Below are positions 52,114 to 61,545 of a DNA stretch of 64,000 nt, one piece after another. Within the stretch, counting starts at the first letter, position 1; each line of letters starts with the position of its first letter. The stretch is from Flavobacterium rhamnosiphilum. Lineage in GTDB: Bacteria > Bacteroidota > Bacteroidia > Flavobacteriales > Flavobacteriaceae. Made by a program: the position numbers and the translations under genes. The stretch lies in the NCBI RefSeq assembly GCF_004349195.1, contig NZ_SMLG01000003.1:186001-250000 (forward strand). Direction: 5' to 3'. The notes under the pieces are model-generated. The model did not search any database, was not told the DNA's origin, and saw nothing but the letters and a program-made list of their open reading frames with translations.

Positions 52114-54321
52114 TTACAAATTAAAATTCACACCCAAAACGATGTTTCTTCCAATGTTTGGAATACCATCCGTTTTTAGACGGGAAAGATGCGCAATGTA
52201 TCTTTTATCAAATAAATTATTCCCGTTGATATTGACGTCAAAAGCGGTTTTACCCAGTTTTACAGTTCCGCCAAAACCTAAATTCACTAAGTTATACCCA
52301 TTCGATTCTGTCTCAAATCCGCTTACGTTTTTTTGGTTGAACGTACTGGAAACATTCAATGTTGCAAAACCATCTTCCAACCAGTTTTTGATTTTAAACT
52401 CAGTTCTAATGGTGTTGTTCCAATTGTTAGCCGGGATTAACGGCAAGTAATCTCCGTTTTGTTTCTCGCCGGTTACGGTTTCAAAACTGGTTTCAAAATG
52501 CAACCAATCTAATGGATGAGGGTGAAAATGCAGTCCAACTTCACCTCCGTATAATTTGGCGTTATTCTGGATATAATCAAAAACAGCATTTTCGTCAATC
52601 ACTTCTCCTGTTGGCGAAGTGTAGATATAATTGTTGATGTGATTGTAAAATCCATTTACAAAAAACTCAAAATGATCCGTTTTGTATTCTAAATTTAAAT
52701 CTGTTTGTACGTTTTGCTCGGTTTCTAAATCGCTGTTTCCTACTTCATAGCGATTCGTTCCTTCATGCACTCCATTAGAAGTTAATTCGGCAAGGTTTGG
52801 CGCTCTAAATCCAGAAGCCACGTTCAAACGCAACGTCAAATCATCGGCCAGATTGGTTTTGTAACCCAAAGACGCATTAAAACTGTCATATGATTTATCG
52901 ATGGCTTCAAAGGAACCTTCTTCACCTGCAATTCCTTGCGCATCCGTAGTAATATTTCTATTGTCAAAACGCAATCCGGCTTGCAACACATTGGAATTCC
53001 ACTCATAGTTAGCCGTTCCAAAAACACCAAAATCATTCGTAACAGCATCTGGAATTAAATATTCTTCTCCTGAATTTGTATTGGTTTGGTGCATTCCCTG
53101 AACTCCAACAATGGTTTCTATTTTTCCCATTTTTGGCAAATGGTATTTTGCATTGTAATTGAATGTCTTCAGTTTCATGTGTAAAACAGCCACATTGCTG
53201 TCTTCAAACTCACTTCGATCATTAGCAACATACCCTAAATCAAGATCCAGTTTTGATTTTTCGAAAAAGAAAACAGAATTCAAACTCAATAAATGATTGA
53301 AAACGCCTTGTTTTGGAAATCCGGTTTTCTTGCTCGTCGTTTGGTCTGCAATTCCATCTTTCGGAATTCCTAAATCCAATTCATTGTAATTGTATCGCAA
53401 TACACTTGAGAATTTGGCATTGCTGTAGCCAATTCCTGTTTTGAAATCGGTTTCATTGTAACGGGTATTCGTCACTCGGTCGCCATCCGCAATTTTATAA
53501 TCAGAATGGGTGTTGTAACTTCCACGAGCCATGAATTTCCAGTTATCGGTGGATGTTTTCAAACCCAAAGAAGAACTGCTTCCGGCGGTATTCGAGAAGT
53601 ATTTTTGACTGAAATTAGCTTTAAAAGTATTCGCATCGGCAAATTTTTCTGGGTTGAAATACAAAACACCACCCAAAGCATCGGAACCGTACAACAAAGA
53701 AGCCGGTCCTTTAATTACCTCAACGCTTTCTATTCCTGAATCGTTCAATCCCAAACCGTGTTCGTCACCAAACTGTTGATTTTCTATTCGAACACCTTGA
53801 GAATACACCAAAACACGATTCCCGCTCAAACCACGAATTACCGGTTTCCCGATAGACGTTCCGGTAGAAACCTGAGAAACTCCGGGAATAGTGGCCAATC
53901 CTTCGATTAAAGTGGCCGTTCCTTTTCGTTGCAAATTTTTGATGCTTTCGTGCTCCACTTTCATCACGTTTTGTGATTGTATTTTATTGAAAGCGGTAGA
54001 AACGATTACTTCATCCATTTCGAAAATTGCTTCTTCAAGGATAACATCAAGCGTGTTTTCTTTTTGAAGACTGTTTATGGTTTTATTTTGGGTAGCAAAT
54101 CCTACGAACGTAAAGCTGATTTTTAAGTTTCTATTTGGCAGATTGGAAAGTATGTATTTTCCGTTTTCATCTGTAGTGGTTCCTTTATGCGATTCTGACG
54201 CATATACCGAAACGCCTTTTATGGGTTGGTTACTTAAATTGGTTACGGTTCCCGAAAGGGTATTTTGTGCCTGAAGCATCGCCGAAAAACCCAAGAATAG
54301 GGCTATGATAAATTTTTTCAT
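52114..54321 (-). CDS. TonB-dependent receptor
   Basis: 735 aa. Signal peptide (MKKFIIALFLGFSAMLQAQ), a carboxypeptidase-regulatory-like domain (about 22-95, TLSGTVTNLSNQPIKGVSV), a plug with the TonB box region and PVIRGLSGNRVLVYSQGVRIENQQ, the barrel pattern VEVIKGPASLLYGSDALGG, and a C-terminal strand NIVLGVNFNL ending in aromatic-hydrophobic residues. The plug and barrel motifs fit vitamin/metal receptors more than SusC types. The His-rich protein encoded just upstream suggests metal uptake. Confidence 0.93.
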   Translation of the reverse strand: MKKFIIALFLGFSAMLQAQNTLSGTVTNLSNQPIKGVSVYASESHKGTTTDENGKYILSNLPNRNLKISFTFVGFATQNKTINSLQKENTLDVILEEAIFEMDEVIVSTAFNKIQSQNVMKVEHESIKNLQRKGTATLIEGLATIPGVSQVSTGTSIGKPVIRGLSGNRVLVYSQGVRIENQQFGDEHGLGLNDSGIESVEVIKGPASLLYGSDALGGVLYFNPEKFADANTFKANFSQKYFSNTAGSSSSLGLKTSTDNWKFMARGSYNTHSDYKIADGDRVTNTRYNETDFKTGIGYSNAKFSSVLRYNYNELDLGIPKDGIADQTTSKKTGFPKQGVFNHLLSLNSVFFFEKSKLDLDLGYVANDRSEFEDSNVAVLHMKLKTFNYNAKYHLPKMGKIETIVGVQGMHQTNTNSGEEYLIPDAVTNDFGVFGTANYEWNSNVLQAGLRFDNRNITTDAQGIAGEEGSFEAIDKSYDSFNASLGYKTNLADDLTLRLNVASGFRAPNLAELTSNGVHEGTNRYEVGNSDLETEQNVQTDLNLEYKTDHFEFFVNGFYNHINNYIYTSPTGEVIDENAVFDYIQNNAKLYGGEVGLHFHPHPLDWLHFETSFETVTGEKQNGDYLPLIPANNWNNTIRTEFKIKNWLEDGFATLNVSSTFNQKNVSGFETESNGYNLVNLGFGGTVKLGKTAFDVNINGNNLFDKRYIAHLSRLKTDGIPNIGRNIVLGVNFNL

Positions 54322-54354
54322 TGAAAATGATTGTATAGTTCTTCCTCTCCCCAG

Positions 54355-54373
54355 CCCTCTCCGAAGGAGAGGG
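54355..54373. repeat. CCCTCTCC-gaa-GGAGAGGG palindrome
   Basis: 19-bp palindrome with flanking CCCCAG...GAGCC, a small intergenic element between the receptor and the His-rich protein gene. Next to it (54418-54475) AATTCAACAGAAGCT is repeated in tandem. Confidence 0.75.
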
Positions 54374-54471
54374 AGCCGAGACCGGAATTATTTAGTAAAT
54401 AAAAAGAATGATTCGTGCTGAAATAAATTCAACAGAAGCTAAAAATGAATTCAACAGAAGCTGAAATAAAT

Positions 54472-54825
54472 TCAGCTTAAACTATTTACGGGAGGACCTC
54501 GAAGGGAATACAAACTGCCGGAAAACGAAATAACCGTTTCCGTTGCAGTAAAAAAATAAGGGATTTCTTCAATACTGGAGTACAATTGATAGGAGAAATC
54601 TTTTGGAGTAATGTAACTGCCAAAAGCGAATTCACAAACATAACAATGGTCTAATTTGTGGTGCTGGTGCGTTATCTCCGTACCGGTAACATTGTATTTA
54701 TGGTGGCACTGCTTTTGGGAAAGCTGTTTTTCCAAATGCTCATAGGTATGAAATGACTGAAACAGCATTGAGAACAATACTGTAACAACCAGAGAAAGAC
54801 TTACTATGAGTTTATTCTTTTTCAT
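54472..54825 (-). CDS. His/Cys-rich small membrane or exported protein, metal-related
   Basis: 117 aa from the ATG at 54825 (MKKNKLIVSLSLVVTVLFSM); an 8-codon longer start at 54849 is possible. A hydrophobic N-terminus is followed by a metal-binding segment: FHTYEH, CHHKYNV, HQHHKLDHCYVCEF. The C-terminus SLRGPPVNS is a pattern seen in small proteins encoded beside TonB receptors. It probably binds a transition metal; substrate and function unknown. In operon orientation with the receptor, 150 bp upstream. Confidence 0.6.
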   Translation of the reverse strand: MKKNKLIVSLSLVVTVLFSMLFQSFHTYEHLEKQLSQKQCHHKYNVTGTEITHQHHKLDHCYVCEFAFGSYITPKDFSYQLYSSIEEIPYFFTATETVISFSGSLYSLRGPPVNSLS

Positions 54826-54857
54826 TCGAACCAAAGGTAACAAAAACAAGAAAAAAG

Positions 54858-54903
54858 AAAACCATTTGTCTCACAAAATATATTTTTGCGAAACAAATGG
54901 TTT
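54858..54903 (-). terminator. Terminator after asd
   Basis: Stem AAACCATTTGT / ACAAATGGTTT with a 24-nt loop containing a second weak pairing; follows asd on the minus strand. Confidence 0.7.
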
Positions 54904-54924
54904 CATTTTAAAATAAAAATTGAT

Positions 54925-55914
54925 TTATACCAATTTGGCTGCAATCAAATATTCTGCAATTTGTATCGTGTTTGTCGCCGCTCCTTTTCTCAAGTTGTCC
55001 GCAACAATCCACATATTCAATGTATTCTCCTGGCTTTCGTCACGACGAATTCTACCTACAAAAACGTCATCTTTTCCTTGTGCATACATTGGCATTGGGT
55101 ACGTATAGGTGTCATTATTATCCTGAACCACTACGCCATCTGTATGATGCAAAATGTTCCTTACTTCATTTACGTCAAAATCATTCGAGAATTCTACGTT
55201 TACCGCTTCACTGTGTCCGCCTACAATTGGCACACGAACTGCAGTAGCTGTAACGGCAATTGTATTATCGCTTAAGATTTTTTTGGTTTCACGAACCAGT
55301 TTCATCTCTTCTTTAGTGTATCCATTTTCTTCGAAAGAATCACATTGTGGAATCGCATTTCTGTGAATTGGGTATTTGTAAGCCATCTCACCTTGAACAC
55401 CTGCGTATTCATTTTCCAATTGTTGCACTGCTTTCACGCCTGTTCCAGTGATGGATTGGTACGTAGAAACAATTACACGTTTGATGTTGTATTTTTTGTG
55501 CAAAGGAGCCAAAACCAATACCATTTGAATGGTAGAACAGTTAGGATTCGCAATGATTTTATCTGCTGCAGTCAATTCAGTTGCATTGATTTCCGGAACG
55601 ATTAATTTTTTGGTTGGATCCATTCTCCAAGCCGATGAATTATCGATAACAGTTGTTCCTGCTGCCGCAAATTTTGGAGCCCACTCCAATGACGTATCGC
55701 CACCTGCAGAGAACAAAGCAATATCCGCTTTCATGTCTACTGCCGTTTGCATACCCACTACTTTATATTTTTTACCCTTGTATTCAATTTCTTTACCCAC
55801 TGATCGCTCAGAAGCAACCGGAATTAATTCTGTTACAGGGAAATTTCTTTCTGCCAAAACTTTCAACATTACTTCGCCAACCATTCCGGTAGCGCCTACA
55901 ACTGCTATTCTCAT
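54925..55914 (-). CDS. asd: Aspartate-semialdehyde dehydrogenase
   Basis: 329 aa, standard. NADP-binding VVGATGMVGEVMLKVLAER, the nucleophile Cys in IIANPNCSTIQMV (near residue 127) and the substrate His in GGHSEAVNVEF are all present. It converts aspartyl phosphate to aspartate semialdehyde for Lys, Met, Thr and diaminopimelate. Promoter at 55950-55980. Monocistronic. Confidence 0.96.
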   Translation of the reverse strand: MRIAVVGATGMVGEVMLKVLAERNFPVTELIPVASERSVGKEIEYKGKKYKVVGMQTAVDMKADIALFSAGGDTSLEWAPKFAAAGTTVIDNSSAWRMDPTKKLIVPEINATELTAADKIIANPNCSTIQMVLVLAPLHKKYNIKRVIVSTYQSITGTGVKAVQQLENEYAGVQGEMAYKYPIHRNAIPQCDSFEENGYTKEEMKLVRETKKILSDNTIAVTATAVRVPIVGGHSEAVNVEFSNDFDVNEVRNILHHTDGVVVQDNNDTYTYPMPMYAQGKDDVFVGRIRRDESQENTLNMWIVADNLRKGAATNTIQIAEYLIAAKLV

Positions 55915-55949
55915 CTTATATTTTATTATTGAATATTAAATTTGAAGTA

Positions 55950-55980
55950 CAAAAGTAAGTAATATTGAAATCAAAACAAG
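55950..55980 (-). promoter_or_regulatory. asd promoter
   Basis: On the minus strand TTG (55979-55977), 19-nt spacer, TACTTTTG (55957-55950): -33/-7 Bacteroidota pattern, about 35 nt before the ATG. Confidence 0.65.
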
Positions 55981-56103
55981 GGCGTTAACAAAAAATAACA
56001 AAATGTTATATTTACAACAAATAGTTATTGAGTAAAATTTGTTGCTTTTAAATTCTTTTGTAAATCTCAAATCTGCGGTATGATTTTATTTCATAAAAGC
56101 CCA

Positions 56104-56133
56104 AAGAAAAACCGCCTCGATTACGAAGCGGTT
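56104..56133 (-). terminator. Terminator after mscL
   Basis: AACCGC-c-TCGATTACGA-a-GCGGTT with an A-rich left flank (T-tract on the minus strand). A second short dyad TCCTGAA/TTCAGGA follows at 56136-56153. Confidence 0.65.
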
Positions 56134-56182
56134 AGTCCTGAAATTAATTCAGGATAAATTAGAATATATAATGTAGCGGAAA

Positions 56183-56599
56183 TTATTTTTTCAATAAATC
56201 TCTAATCTGAGTCAATAATTCTTCTTGTGTTGGTCCAGCAGGAGCAGCAGGAGCAACTTCTTCTTTCTTTCTGGCTTTTTCAGCAGCTCTTAAAACAACG
56301 AAAATAAAGAAAGCAATAATAACGAAATTAATAATCGCCTGTACCAAGTTACCATACGTAATCACAGCGGCACCGGCAGTTTTAGCAGCAGCCAGCGTTT
56401 CGTAACTGTTCCCGTCCAGCGTGATGAATTTCTGGGTAAAATCAATCCCACCAGTTATCAACCCTACGATTGGCATAATAACATCATCCACGGCAGATCC
56501 AACAATTTTACCAAATGCACCACCAATAACTACAGCAGTTGCTAAACTTAGAACGTCTCCTTTCATTAAAGAAGCTTTAAAATCACTGAAAAATCCCAT
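56183..56599 (-). CDS. mscL: Large-conductance mechanosensitive channel
   Basis: 138 aa, typical. [49 protein letters not shown] (split here) covers the N-terminal helix and the pore-lining TM1 with the Gly/Ala pattern; TM2 is [26 protein letters not shown], followed by a cytosolic tail. It releases osmolytes on hypo-osmotic shock. Confidence 0.95.
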   Translation of the reverse strand: MGFFSDFKASLMKGDVLSLATAVVIGGAFGKIVGSAVDDVIMPIVGLITGGIDFTQKFITLDGNSYETLAAAKTAGAAVITYGNLVQAIINFVIIAFFIFVVLRAAEKARKKEEVAPAAPAGPTQEELLTQIRDLLKK

Positions 56600-56691
56600 A
56601 ATTTATTTATTATTAGGTTAAAATTTATCTTTACAAAAACGAATTTAATCAAAATTTTAATACAATTAACAGCCTTTGGCCCAATATTTAA

Positions 56692-59139
56692 TTACTCCCT
56701 GTAAAAAACCCGTTTCACTCGTTGGGAAATACTGGTAAGAATTTCATAGGGAATTGTGTTTAGTTTTTGCGCCATATACGTTACCGTCGGGCTTTCGCCA
56801 AAAATAATCACCTGGTCTCCTTCTGCACATTCTATGTCAGTAACATCAACCATCAGCATGTCCATGCAGATACTGCCAACAATAGATGCTTTTGATTTTT
56901 TAATCGTTACAAAACCCGTACTATTTCCCCAACTTCTGGAAATACCATCGGCATACCCAATAGGAATAGTGGCAATTTTCGTGGGTTTATCGGCAATGAA
57001 TCGTCTGCCATAACCAACACTTTCGCCGGCAGCAATACTTCTGATTTGAGAAATCACCGATTTTAACGTACCCACATTCTCCAACTGCTTTTGTTCTTCG
57101 GCATCATTTGAAACACCATAAAGCCCAATGCCCAAACGCGCCATATCGTATTGTGAATTCGGAAAATTACTGATTCCCGAGGTATTCAAGATGTGTCGCA
57201 ACGGTTTTATTTGTAATTCTGCCATCAATTTAGACGATAATTTTTCGAATAAATCAATTTGTGAATGTGCAAAATCCTTGTATTCTAAATCATCACTTGT
57301 GGCCATGTGTGACAAAATACTTTTTACTTTAACGGTTTGATTTCCTTTTAAAGTTGCAATCAAATCATCAATCGTATTGTCTTCAAAACCCAAACGATGC
57401 ATTCCGGTATCGAGTTTGATATGTATTGGAAATTGGTTTAAATTCTTTTGTTCTGCAATTTTTAGGAACGCATGAAGTCCTTTTAAACTGTAAATTTCCG
57501 GTTCTAATTGATGCTGAATAATGGCAGGAAAACTGGTCGTTTCAGGATTTAAAACCATAATAGGCAAATGAATTCCTGCGCTTTTCAGCGAAATTCCTTC
57601 ATCTGCGAAAGCCACACCCAGATAATCCACTTTGTGATGCTCCAATAATTTAGCAATTTCAAAACCGCCATTTCCATATCCAAAAGCCTTCACCATCACC
57701 ATAATCTTGACATTCGGCTTCAATTTTGATTTAAAGAAATTCAGGTTATGACTAATCGCATTCAGGTTGATTTCCAGAACGGTTTCGTGTGTTTTTTCTT
57801 CTAATAAAGAGACAATTTCTTCAAATTGAAACGTTCTCGCTCCTTTGATTAAAATAGTTTCATTGGCAAAATTCAAATCATCAAATTTTGATATAAACTC
57901 GGCTGTATTTTTATAGGTGATGCAATTGGCAAACTTTTTTTCGAATGCCGAAATGGTTTCTCCAATCCCGATAACGCGATCAATTTTATTCGAAACAATC
58001 AACTGCGAAACTTTAGCATACAATTCGTCATTAGACAAACCACTTTGAAAAATATCCGAAAGAATCACCGTTTTCTTCTTGTATTGCTTTTGACTTTCGA
58101 GAAAATCCAACGCTATTTTCAACGACTGAAAATCAGAGCTGTAACTGTCGTCAATAATACTGCAGTTGTTGATTCCGTTCTTGACTTTCAAACGCATTTC
58201 TACCGGATACAACAGTTCCATTCGATTTTGAATGGTTTTTTCATCGTATTTAAAATACAACAAAACCATCAAACACGAGATTGCATTTTCAACAGATGCC
58301 TTATCCTGAAAAGGAATTACCAATTCAAATGAATCTCCTTTATATCGGTATTGAATTGTGGTGGTGTCGTTTTTTATTGTTGCATTGTAGACGAAAACAT
58401 CAGCTTCTTGTGAGTCAAAACTCCAGGTAAATGTTTTTGCTTTTGAAAAAATAATGGAATCAACCATTTCGTTCTTTTGGTAAATAACCACTTCTGAATT
58501 TTCAAAAAGGGTAATTTTCTCTCTTACTTTATTTTCTAAATTTATAAAACCTTCATCGTGTGCAGAACCAATATTGGTAAGAATCCCAATCGTAGGCTTG
58601 ATTATTTTCTGCAGTTTTTCCATCTCAGAATGGGTAGAAATTCCAGCTTCAAAAATCCCCAGATTGTGTTGCTCATTGATTGCAATTACTGACAACGGAA
58701 CACCAACTTGGGAGTTATAACTTTTTGGACTTCGAATAATGTTATAATCAGGACTCAATAAAAAATTAAGCCATTCCTTAACTATCGTTTTACCGTTACT
58801 TCCGGTCAATCCGATAATAGGGAAATCAAAAAGACTGCGATAGTTTGCTGCAAATTGCTGTAAAGCGGTTAGTGTATTTTCGACAACAAAGAAATTAGCT
58901 TTACCCTCACACTCTTCCGGAATATGGGTAACCACAAAATTTTGAACGCCAATTGCAATTAAATCCTTGATGTACCGATGCGCATCATTATTGGCTCCGA
59001 CCAATGCAAAAAACAAAGTCTGCGGTCCGTTTTGCAACGAACGACTGTCTATAGCAATAGTATCTATTGCCAAATTAGTGTTGTTACCACTAAATTCAGC
59101 GGGGATATTTTGAATACTTTTTAGGATTTTCTGGCTCAT
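56692..59139 (-). CDS. Bifunctional MurF-type ligase / alanine racemase
   Basis: 815 aa. The N-terminal 450 residues are a Mur ligase: a MurF-like binding domain, P-loop LTGSNGKTIVKEWL near residue 118, and central DDSYSSDFQSLKIAL. The C-terminal 365 residues are a PLP-dependent alanine racemase with the Schiff-base Lys in MVMVKAFGYGNG and the second catalytic Tyr region GYADGISRSW. It joins D-Ala production to peptidoglycan precursor completion; the fusion is known in Bacteroidota. Upstream gap 59140-59363 contains no gene. Confidence 0.93.
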   Translation of the reverse strand: MSQKILKSIQNIPAEFSGNNTNLAIDTIAIDSRSLQNGPQTLFFALVGANNDAHRYIKDLIAIGVQNFVVTHIPEECEGKANFFVVENTLTALQQFAANYRSLFDFPIIGLTGSNGKTIVKEWLNFLLSPDYNIIRSPKSYNSQVGVPLSVIAINEQHNLGIFEAGISTHSEMEKLQKIIKPTIGILTNIGSAHDEGFINLENKVREKITLFENSEVVIYQKNEMVDSIIFSKAKTFTWSFDSQEADVFVYNATIKNDTTTIQYRYKGDSFELVIPFQDKASVENAISCLMVLLYFKYDEKTIQNRMELLYPVEMRLKVKNGINNCSIIDDSYSSDFQSLKIALDFLESQKQYKKKTVILSDIFQSGLSNDELYAKVSQLIVSNKIDRVIGIGETISAFEKKFANCITYKNTAEFISKFDDLNFANETILIKGARTFQFEEIVSLLEEKTHETVLEINLNAISHNLNFFKSKLKPNVKIMVMVKAFGYGNGGFEIAKLLEHHKVDYLGVAFADEGISLKSAGIHLPIMVLNPETTSFPAIIQHQLEPEIYSLKGLHAFLKIAEQKNLNQFPIHIKLDTGMHRLGFEDNTIDDLIATLKGNQTVKVKSILSHMATSDDLEYKDFAHSQIDLFEKLSSKLMAELQIKPLRHILNTSGISNFPNSQYDMARLGIGLYGVSNDAEEQKQLENVGTLKSVISQIRSIAAGESVGYGRRFIADKPTKIATIPIGYADGISRSWGNSTGFVTIKKSKASIVGSICMDMLMVDVTDIECAEGDQVIIFGESPTVTYMAQKLNTIPYEILTSISQRVKRVFYRE

Positions 59140-59363
59140 GGAATTAGAAAGAGATTGAAGTAGATTTCTTGTATAGAAATTACTTTTTTAATAGTTCGTC
59201 TATTTATAAAACTTCCTCAAAAATAACACTTCTTTTCAAAACGATGACTTAGATATACTATAATTATAAGCAATTCCGTTCATTTAAGAAAAAGAAACAA
59301 TAGCATTAGCTTTAGTAATTTTGACAGATTACTTATATTTGTTTTTAGATAAAATCAGCAGTT

Positions 59364-59969
59364 TTGAAAAAAATACTCCCGTTGTTTTCCTATGTTTTCC
59401 ATCCGATATTCATACCGGCAATGGCCACGTTGTTTTACCTTTCATTCAGCGGCGGTGAGTTTGTAAATCAAGAAAAATTATTCATTTTTTTTCAGGTTCT
59501 GGTGGTAACGGTAATTTTACCTGCTTTGGTATTTTTATTATTACGTACCGCAGGAAACGTAGATTCCATTATGCTTGCTGAAGTATCCCAACGCAAAATC
59601 CCATTAATCCTTCACTGCTTTTTACTTATTCTGTTGGTGCGAAAAAGCATTACAATAGACCGATATCCCGAGTTGCACTTTTTTCTGCTGGGTGCGCTTT
59701 TGAGTACTATATTGGCGCTTATTCTTTTGTTTCTCCATGTAAAAGCGAGTCTTCACATGATAGCAATCAGCTCCTTGACAGTATTTATAACTGGATTGAG
59801 CTTACACCTTCAGATTCAGATTACATTTACTATTGCAACACTGATTCTCCTGAATGGTTTTGTGGCTTCCTCACGATTAGAAATGAAAGCACACACGAAT
59901 AAAGAATTGATTATAGGTTTTATTCTGGGAGCAGTGCCTCAGTTGCTTTTGTTAGTTCTGTGGCTATAA
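59364..59969 (+). CDS. Membrane protein with PAP2-like C-terminal motif
   Basis: 201 aa, start TTG at 59364 (MKKILPLFSYVFHP); the next ATG is at codon 18 and would cut the first helix. About six membrane helices. The C-terminal KASLHM ... SRLEMKAHTNKEL resembles motifs C2 and C3 of PAP2 phosphatases (SGH; SRxxxxxHxxxD), but with E for the last acid and no clear C1 motif, so it may be an inactive or divergent member. It overlaps porT tail to tail by 6 bp. Function unknown. Confidence 0.5.
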   Translation: MKKILPLFSYVFHPIFIPAMATLFYLSFSGGEFVNQEKLFIFFQVLVVTVILPALVFLLLRTAGNVDSIMLAEVSQRKIPLILHCFLLILLVRKSITIDRYPELHFFLLGALLSTILALILLFLHVKASLHMIAISSLTVFITGLSLHLQIQITFTIATLILLNGFVASSRLEMKAHTNKELIIGFILGAVPQLLLLVLWL

Positions 59970-60665
59970 AATGTAGAATATAATTCCAATATTCAGTGAT
60001 TTCATATTAACCGATTCGTCATTGACTTTAGCCGATTTAAACAGCGAATTCAAACCGTAATAGGCATATAAATTAATCGTATTATAGCCTGATGAAATGT
60101 AAGCTCCATATTGAACTTTATTGAAATCTTTATTTCCTGTCACCACCACTTTGCCATCTGCGCTATTAAAAACAGATCTGTCATAGAGTACATAACTCAA
60201 TTTTAGTCCTCCGTAAATCCTCCAAAATTTATGACTTTCGTATGTAGATGTTCTCCATCTGAACTCAAGAGGAACATCAACAGAAAGTAGCGAGAACTTG
60301 TTTTTATCATATGGAATATCCGAATCAATAATAGTATATACCGGTGTTCCTGCGGGTGAAGAAATAGCAAGATTCTGATTGTAATTATTATAAGAAAAAC
60401 CAATACCGGAAGCAATAGCAACCGTTCTTTTTTTATTAATGGGCATATCTCTCAGAAAACCTGCCGAAAGACCCGAAGAAAATTTACTTTGTGACAACCC
60501 AGACGGCTTATTCATCAAGGTATTGTACGTTATTGCAAAATAAAACTGATCTTCTCGATACAAGGAATCAACTTTCACAATGACGGTATCTTGAGTTGCT
60601 GTATTTTCTTGGGAAAAAACATTCAAAACCGATAAAAGAAGAAAACAACTAAGAAAAATTCGCAT
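59964..60665 (-). CDS. porT: PorT/SprT-type outer-membrane protein of type IX secretion
   Basis: 233 aa from the ATG at 60665, which starts a signal peptide (MRIFLSCFLLLSVLNVFSQ); a longer frame lacks one. The mature part begins with the family-like DQFYFAITYNTLMNKPSGLSQSKFSSG (split), and has the amphipathic strands of a small beta-barrel, ending NIGIIFYIL. PorT/SprT is needed for type IX secretion and gliding motility in flavobacteria. No other T9SS gene is adjacent. Terminator follows at 60811-60846 on the opposite side of the small ORF. Confidence 0.75.
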   Translation of the reverse strand: MRIFLSCFLLLSVLNVFSQENTATQDTVIVKVDSLYREDQFYFAITYNTLMNKPSGLSQSKFSSGLSAGFLRDMPINKKRTVAIASGIGFSYNNYNQNLAISSPAGTPVYTIIDSDIPYDKNKFSLLSVDVPLEFRWRTSTYESHKFWRIYGGLKLSYVLYDRSVFNSADGKVVVTGNKDFNKVQYGAYISSGYNTINLYAYYGLNSLFKSAKVNDESVNMKSLNIGIIFYIL

Positions 60666-60810
60666 ATTGTTATTTTTGTTTAATGATTGCTTCATAGTTA
60701 GTTTAAATACATTCTTCGATTCAGTTATATAGCTATACAAATATAGGATTTTTGGAAGGTTCCTGACACGTATTACTTTCAAAAACAAACTTCAATTCAC
60801 AAACAGGACA

Positions 60811-60846
60811 AAAAACCCCCACTAAAAAAAATTTAGCGGGGGTTTT
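60811..60846. terminator. Strong hairpin upstream of porT
   Basis: AAAACCCCC-a-CTAAA, loop, TTTAG-c-GGGGGTTTT. It lies beyond the 42-aa ORF on the minus strand and upstream of porT, so it may terminate that small gene. Confidence 0.85.
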
Positions 60847-60927
60847 AGTTCAAATTCAAAAAGTAGATATATCTATAATCCCGATTGATATAGTTTATTA
60901 GTTTCTATTTTTATTATTTTTCACGAC

Positions 60928-61056
60928 TTATATGCCAAATAATAAAATTTCGCGAAAAAACATCAATATTAAAATACCAATCAATGAACTCGCAATAGTA
61001 ACAAAAAATCCACCTATGAACAAAAACACTTCGCTTTGTTTGTTGTCTATTTTCAT
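60928..61056 (-). CDS. Small single-pass membrane protein (42 aa)
   Basis: 42 aa: a short charged start (MKIDNKQSE) and one hydrophobic helix VFLFIGGFFVTIASSLIGIL, then FFREILLFGI. Too short for routine calling; coding is suggested by a clean helix with charged start and by the terminator hairpin downstream. No family recognised, and no clear ribosome-binding site (Bacteroidota often lack one). Confidence 0.4.
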   Translation of the reverse strand: MKIDNKQSEVFLFIGGFFVTIASSLIGILILMFFREILLFGI

Positions 61057-61353
61057 CTGTTAATTGTTTTTTTATTAGTACACTTTTCAAACTGTTTCTT
61101 TTAACGATGCATTAAATACCTTAAATATTCCTTGTGTCCTCAACTTTTTCAACCAAGCGTTTAAAGTAGTTTCTGGAAATTAATTTAGGAACATTCTGAT
61201 TTCTAATTCGTTAACCTAAATTACAATTTATCAGTTAGAACTACAAATATTATCGACTAAATACACTCAAAGATTATTTAAGTAATCCTTTTCTTGTTTT
61301 TATAATTAAAGTTTTAAATTACAATTCTAAAATTGAATAAATTACAGATATAA
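61057..61353. other. 297-bp region without a supported gene
   Basis: AT-rich. A 24-codon minus-strand reading (NVPKLISRNYFKRLVEKVED...) ends in a stop around 61120 but has no start before an upstream stop; it could be a gene remnant. Not called. Confidence 0.4.
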
Positions 61354-61355
61354 AA

Positions 61356-61394
61356 AAACCCAATCACTTAAATTATAAGTAATTGGGTTTTTTC
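61356..61394 (-). terminator. Terminator after tRNA-Ser
   Basis: AAAACCCAAT-c-ACTTA, loop, TAAGT-a-ATTGGGTTTT. Confidence 0.9.
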
Positions 61395-61397
61395 TTG

Positions 61398-61484
61398 CAG
61401 AGAGGATGGGATTCGAACCCACGATGCAGTTACCCACATACTAGCTTTCCAGGCTAGCTCCTTCAACCACTCGGACACCTCTCT
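61398..61484 (-). tRNA. tRNA-Ser (GGA)
   Basis: 87-nt cloverleaf with a long variable arm, on the minus strand. Acceptor AGAGAGG/CCTCTCT, discriminator G, anticodon loop CTGGAAA gives GGA, T arm GGTTCGAATCC. CCA is not encoded. Confidence 0.95.
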
Positions 61485-61545
61485 ATTTTATTTGAGGTTG
61501 CAAATAACAATAAAAAAAACGAGTTAGAAAAGTAAAATCTAACTA

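Noticed and set aside
61100..61200. 24-codon minus-strand reading NVPKLISRNYFKRLVEKVED
   Set aside because: No start codon before an upstream stop; possibly a remnant but unsupported.
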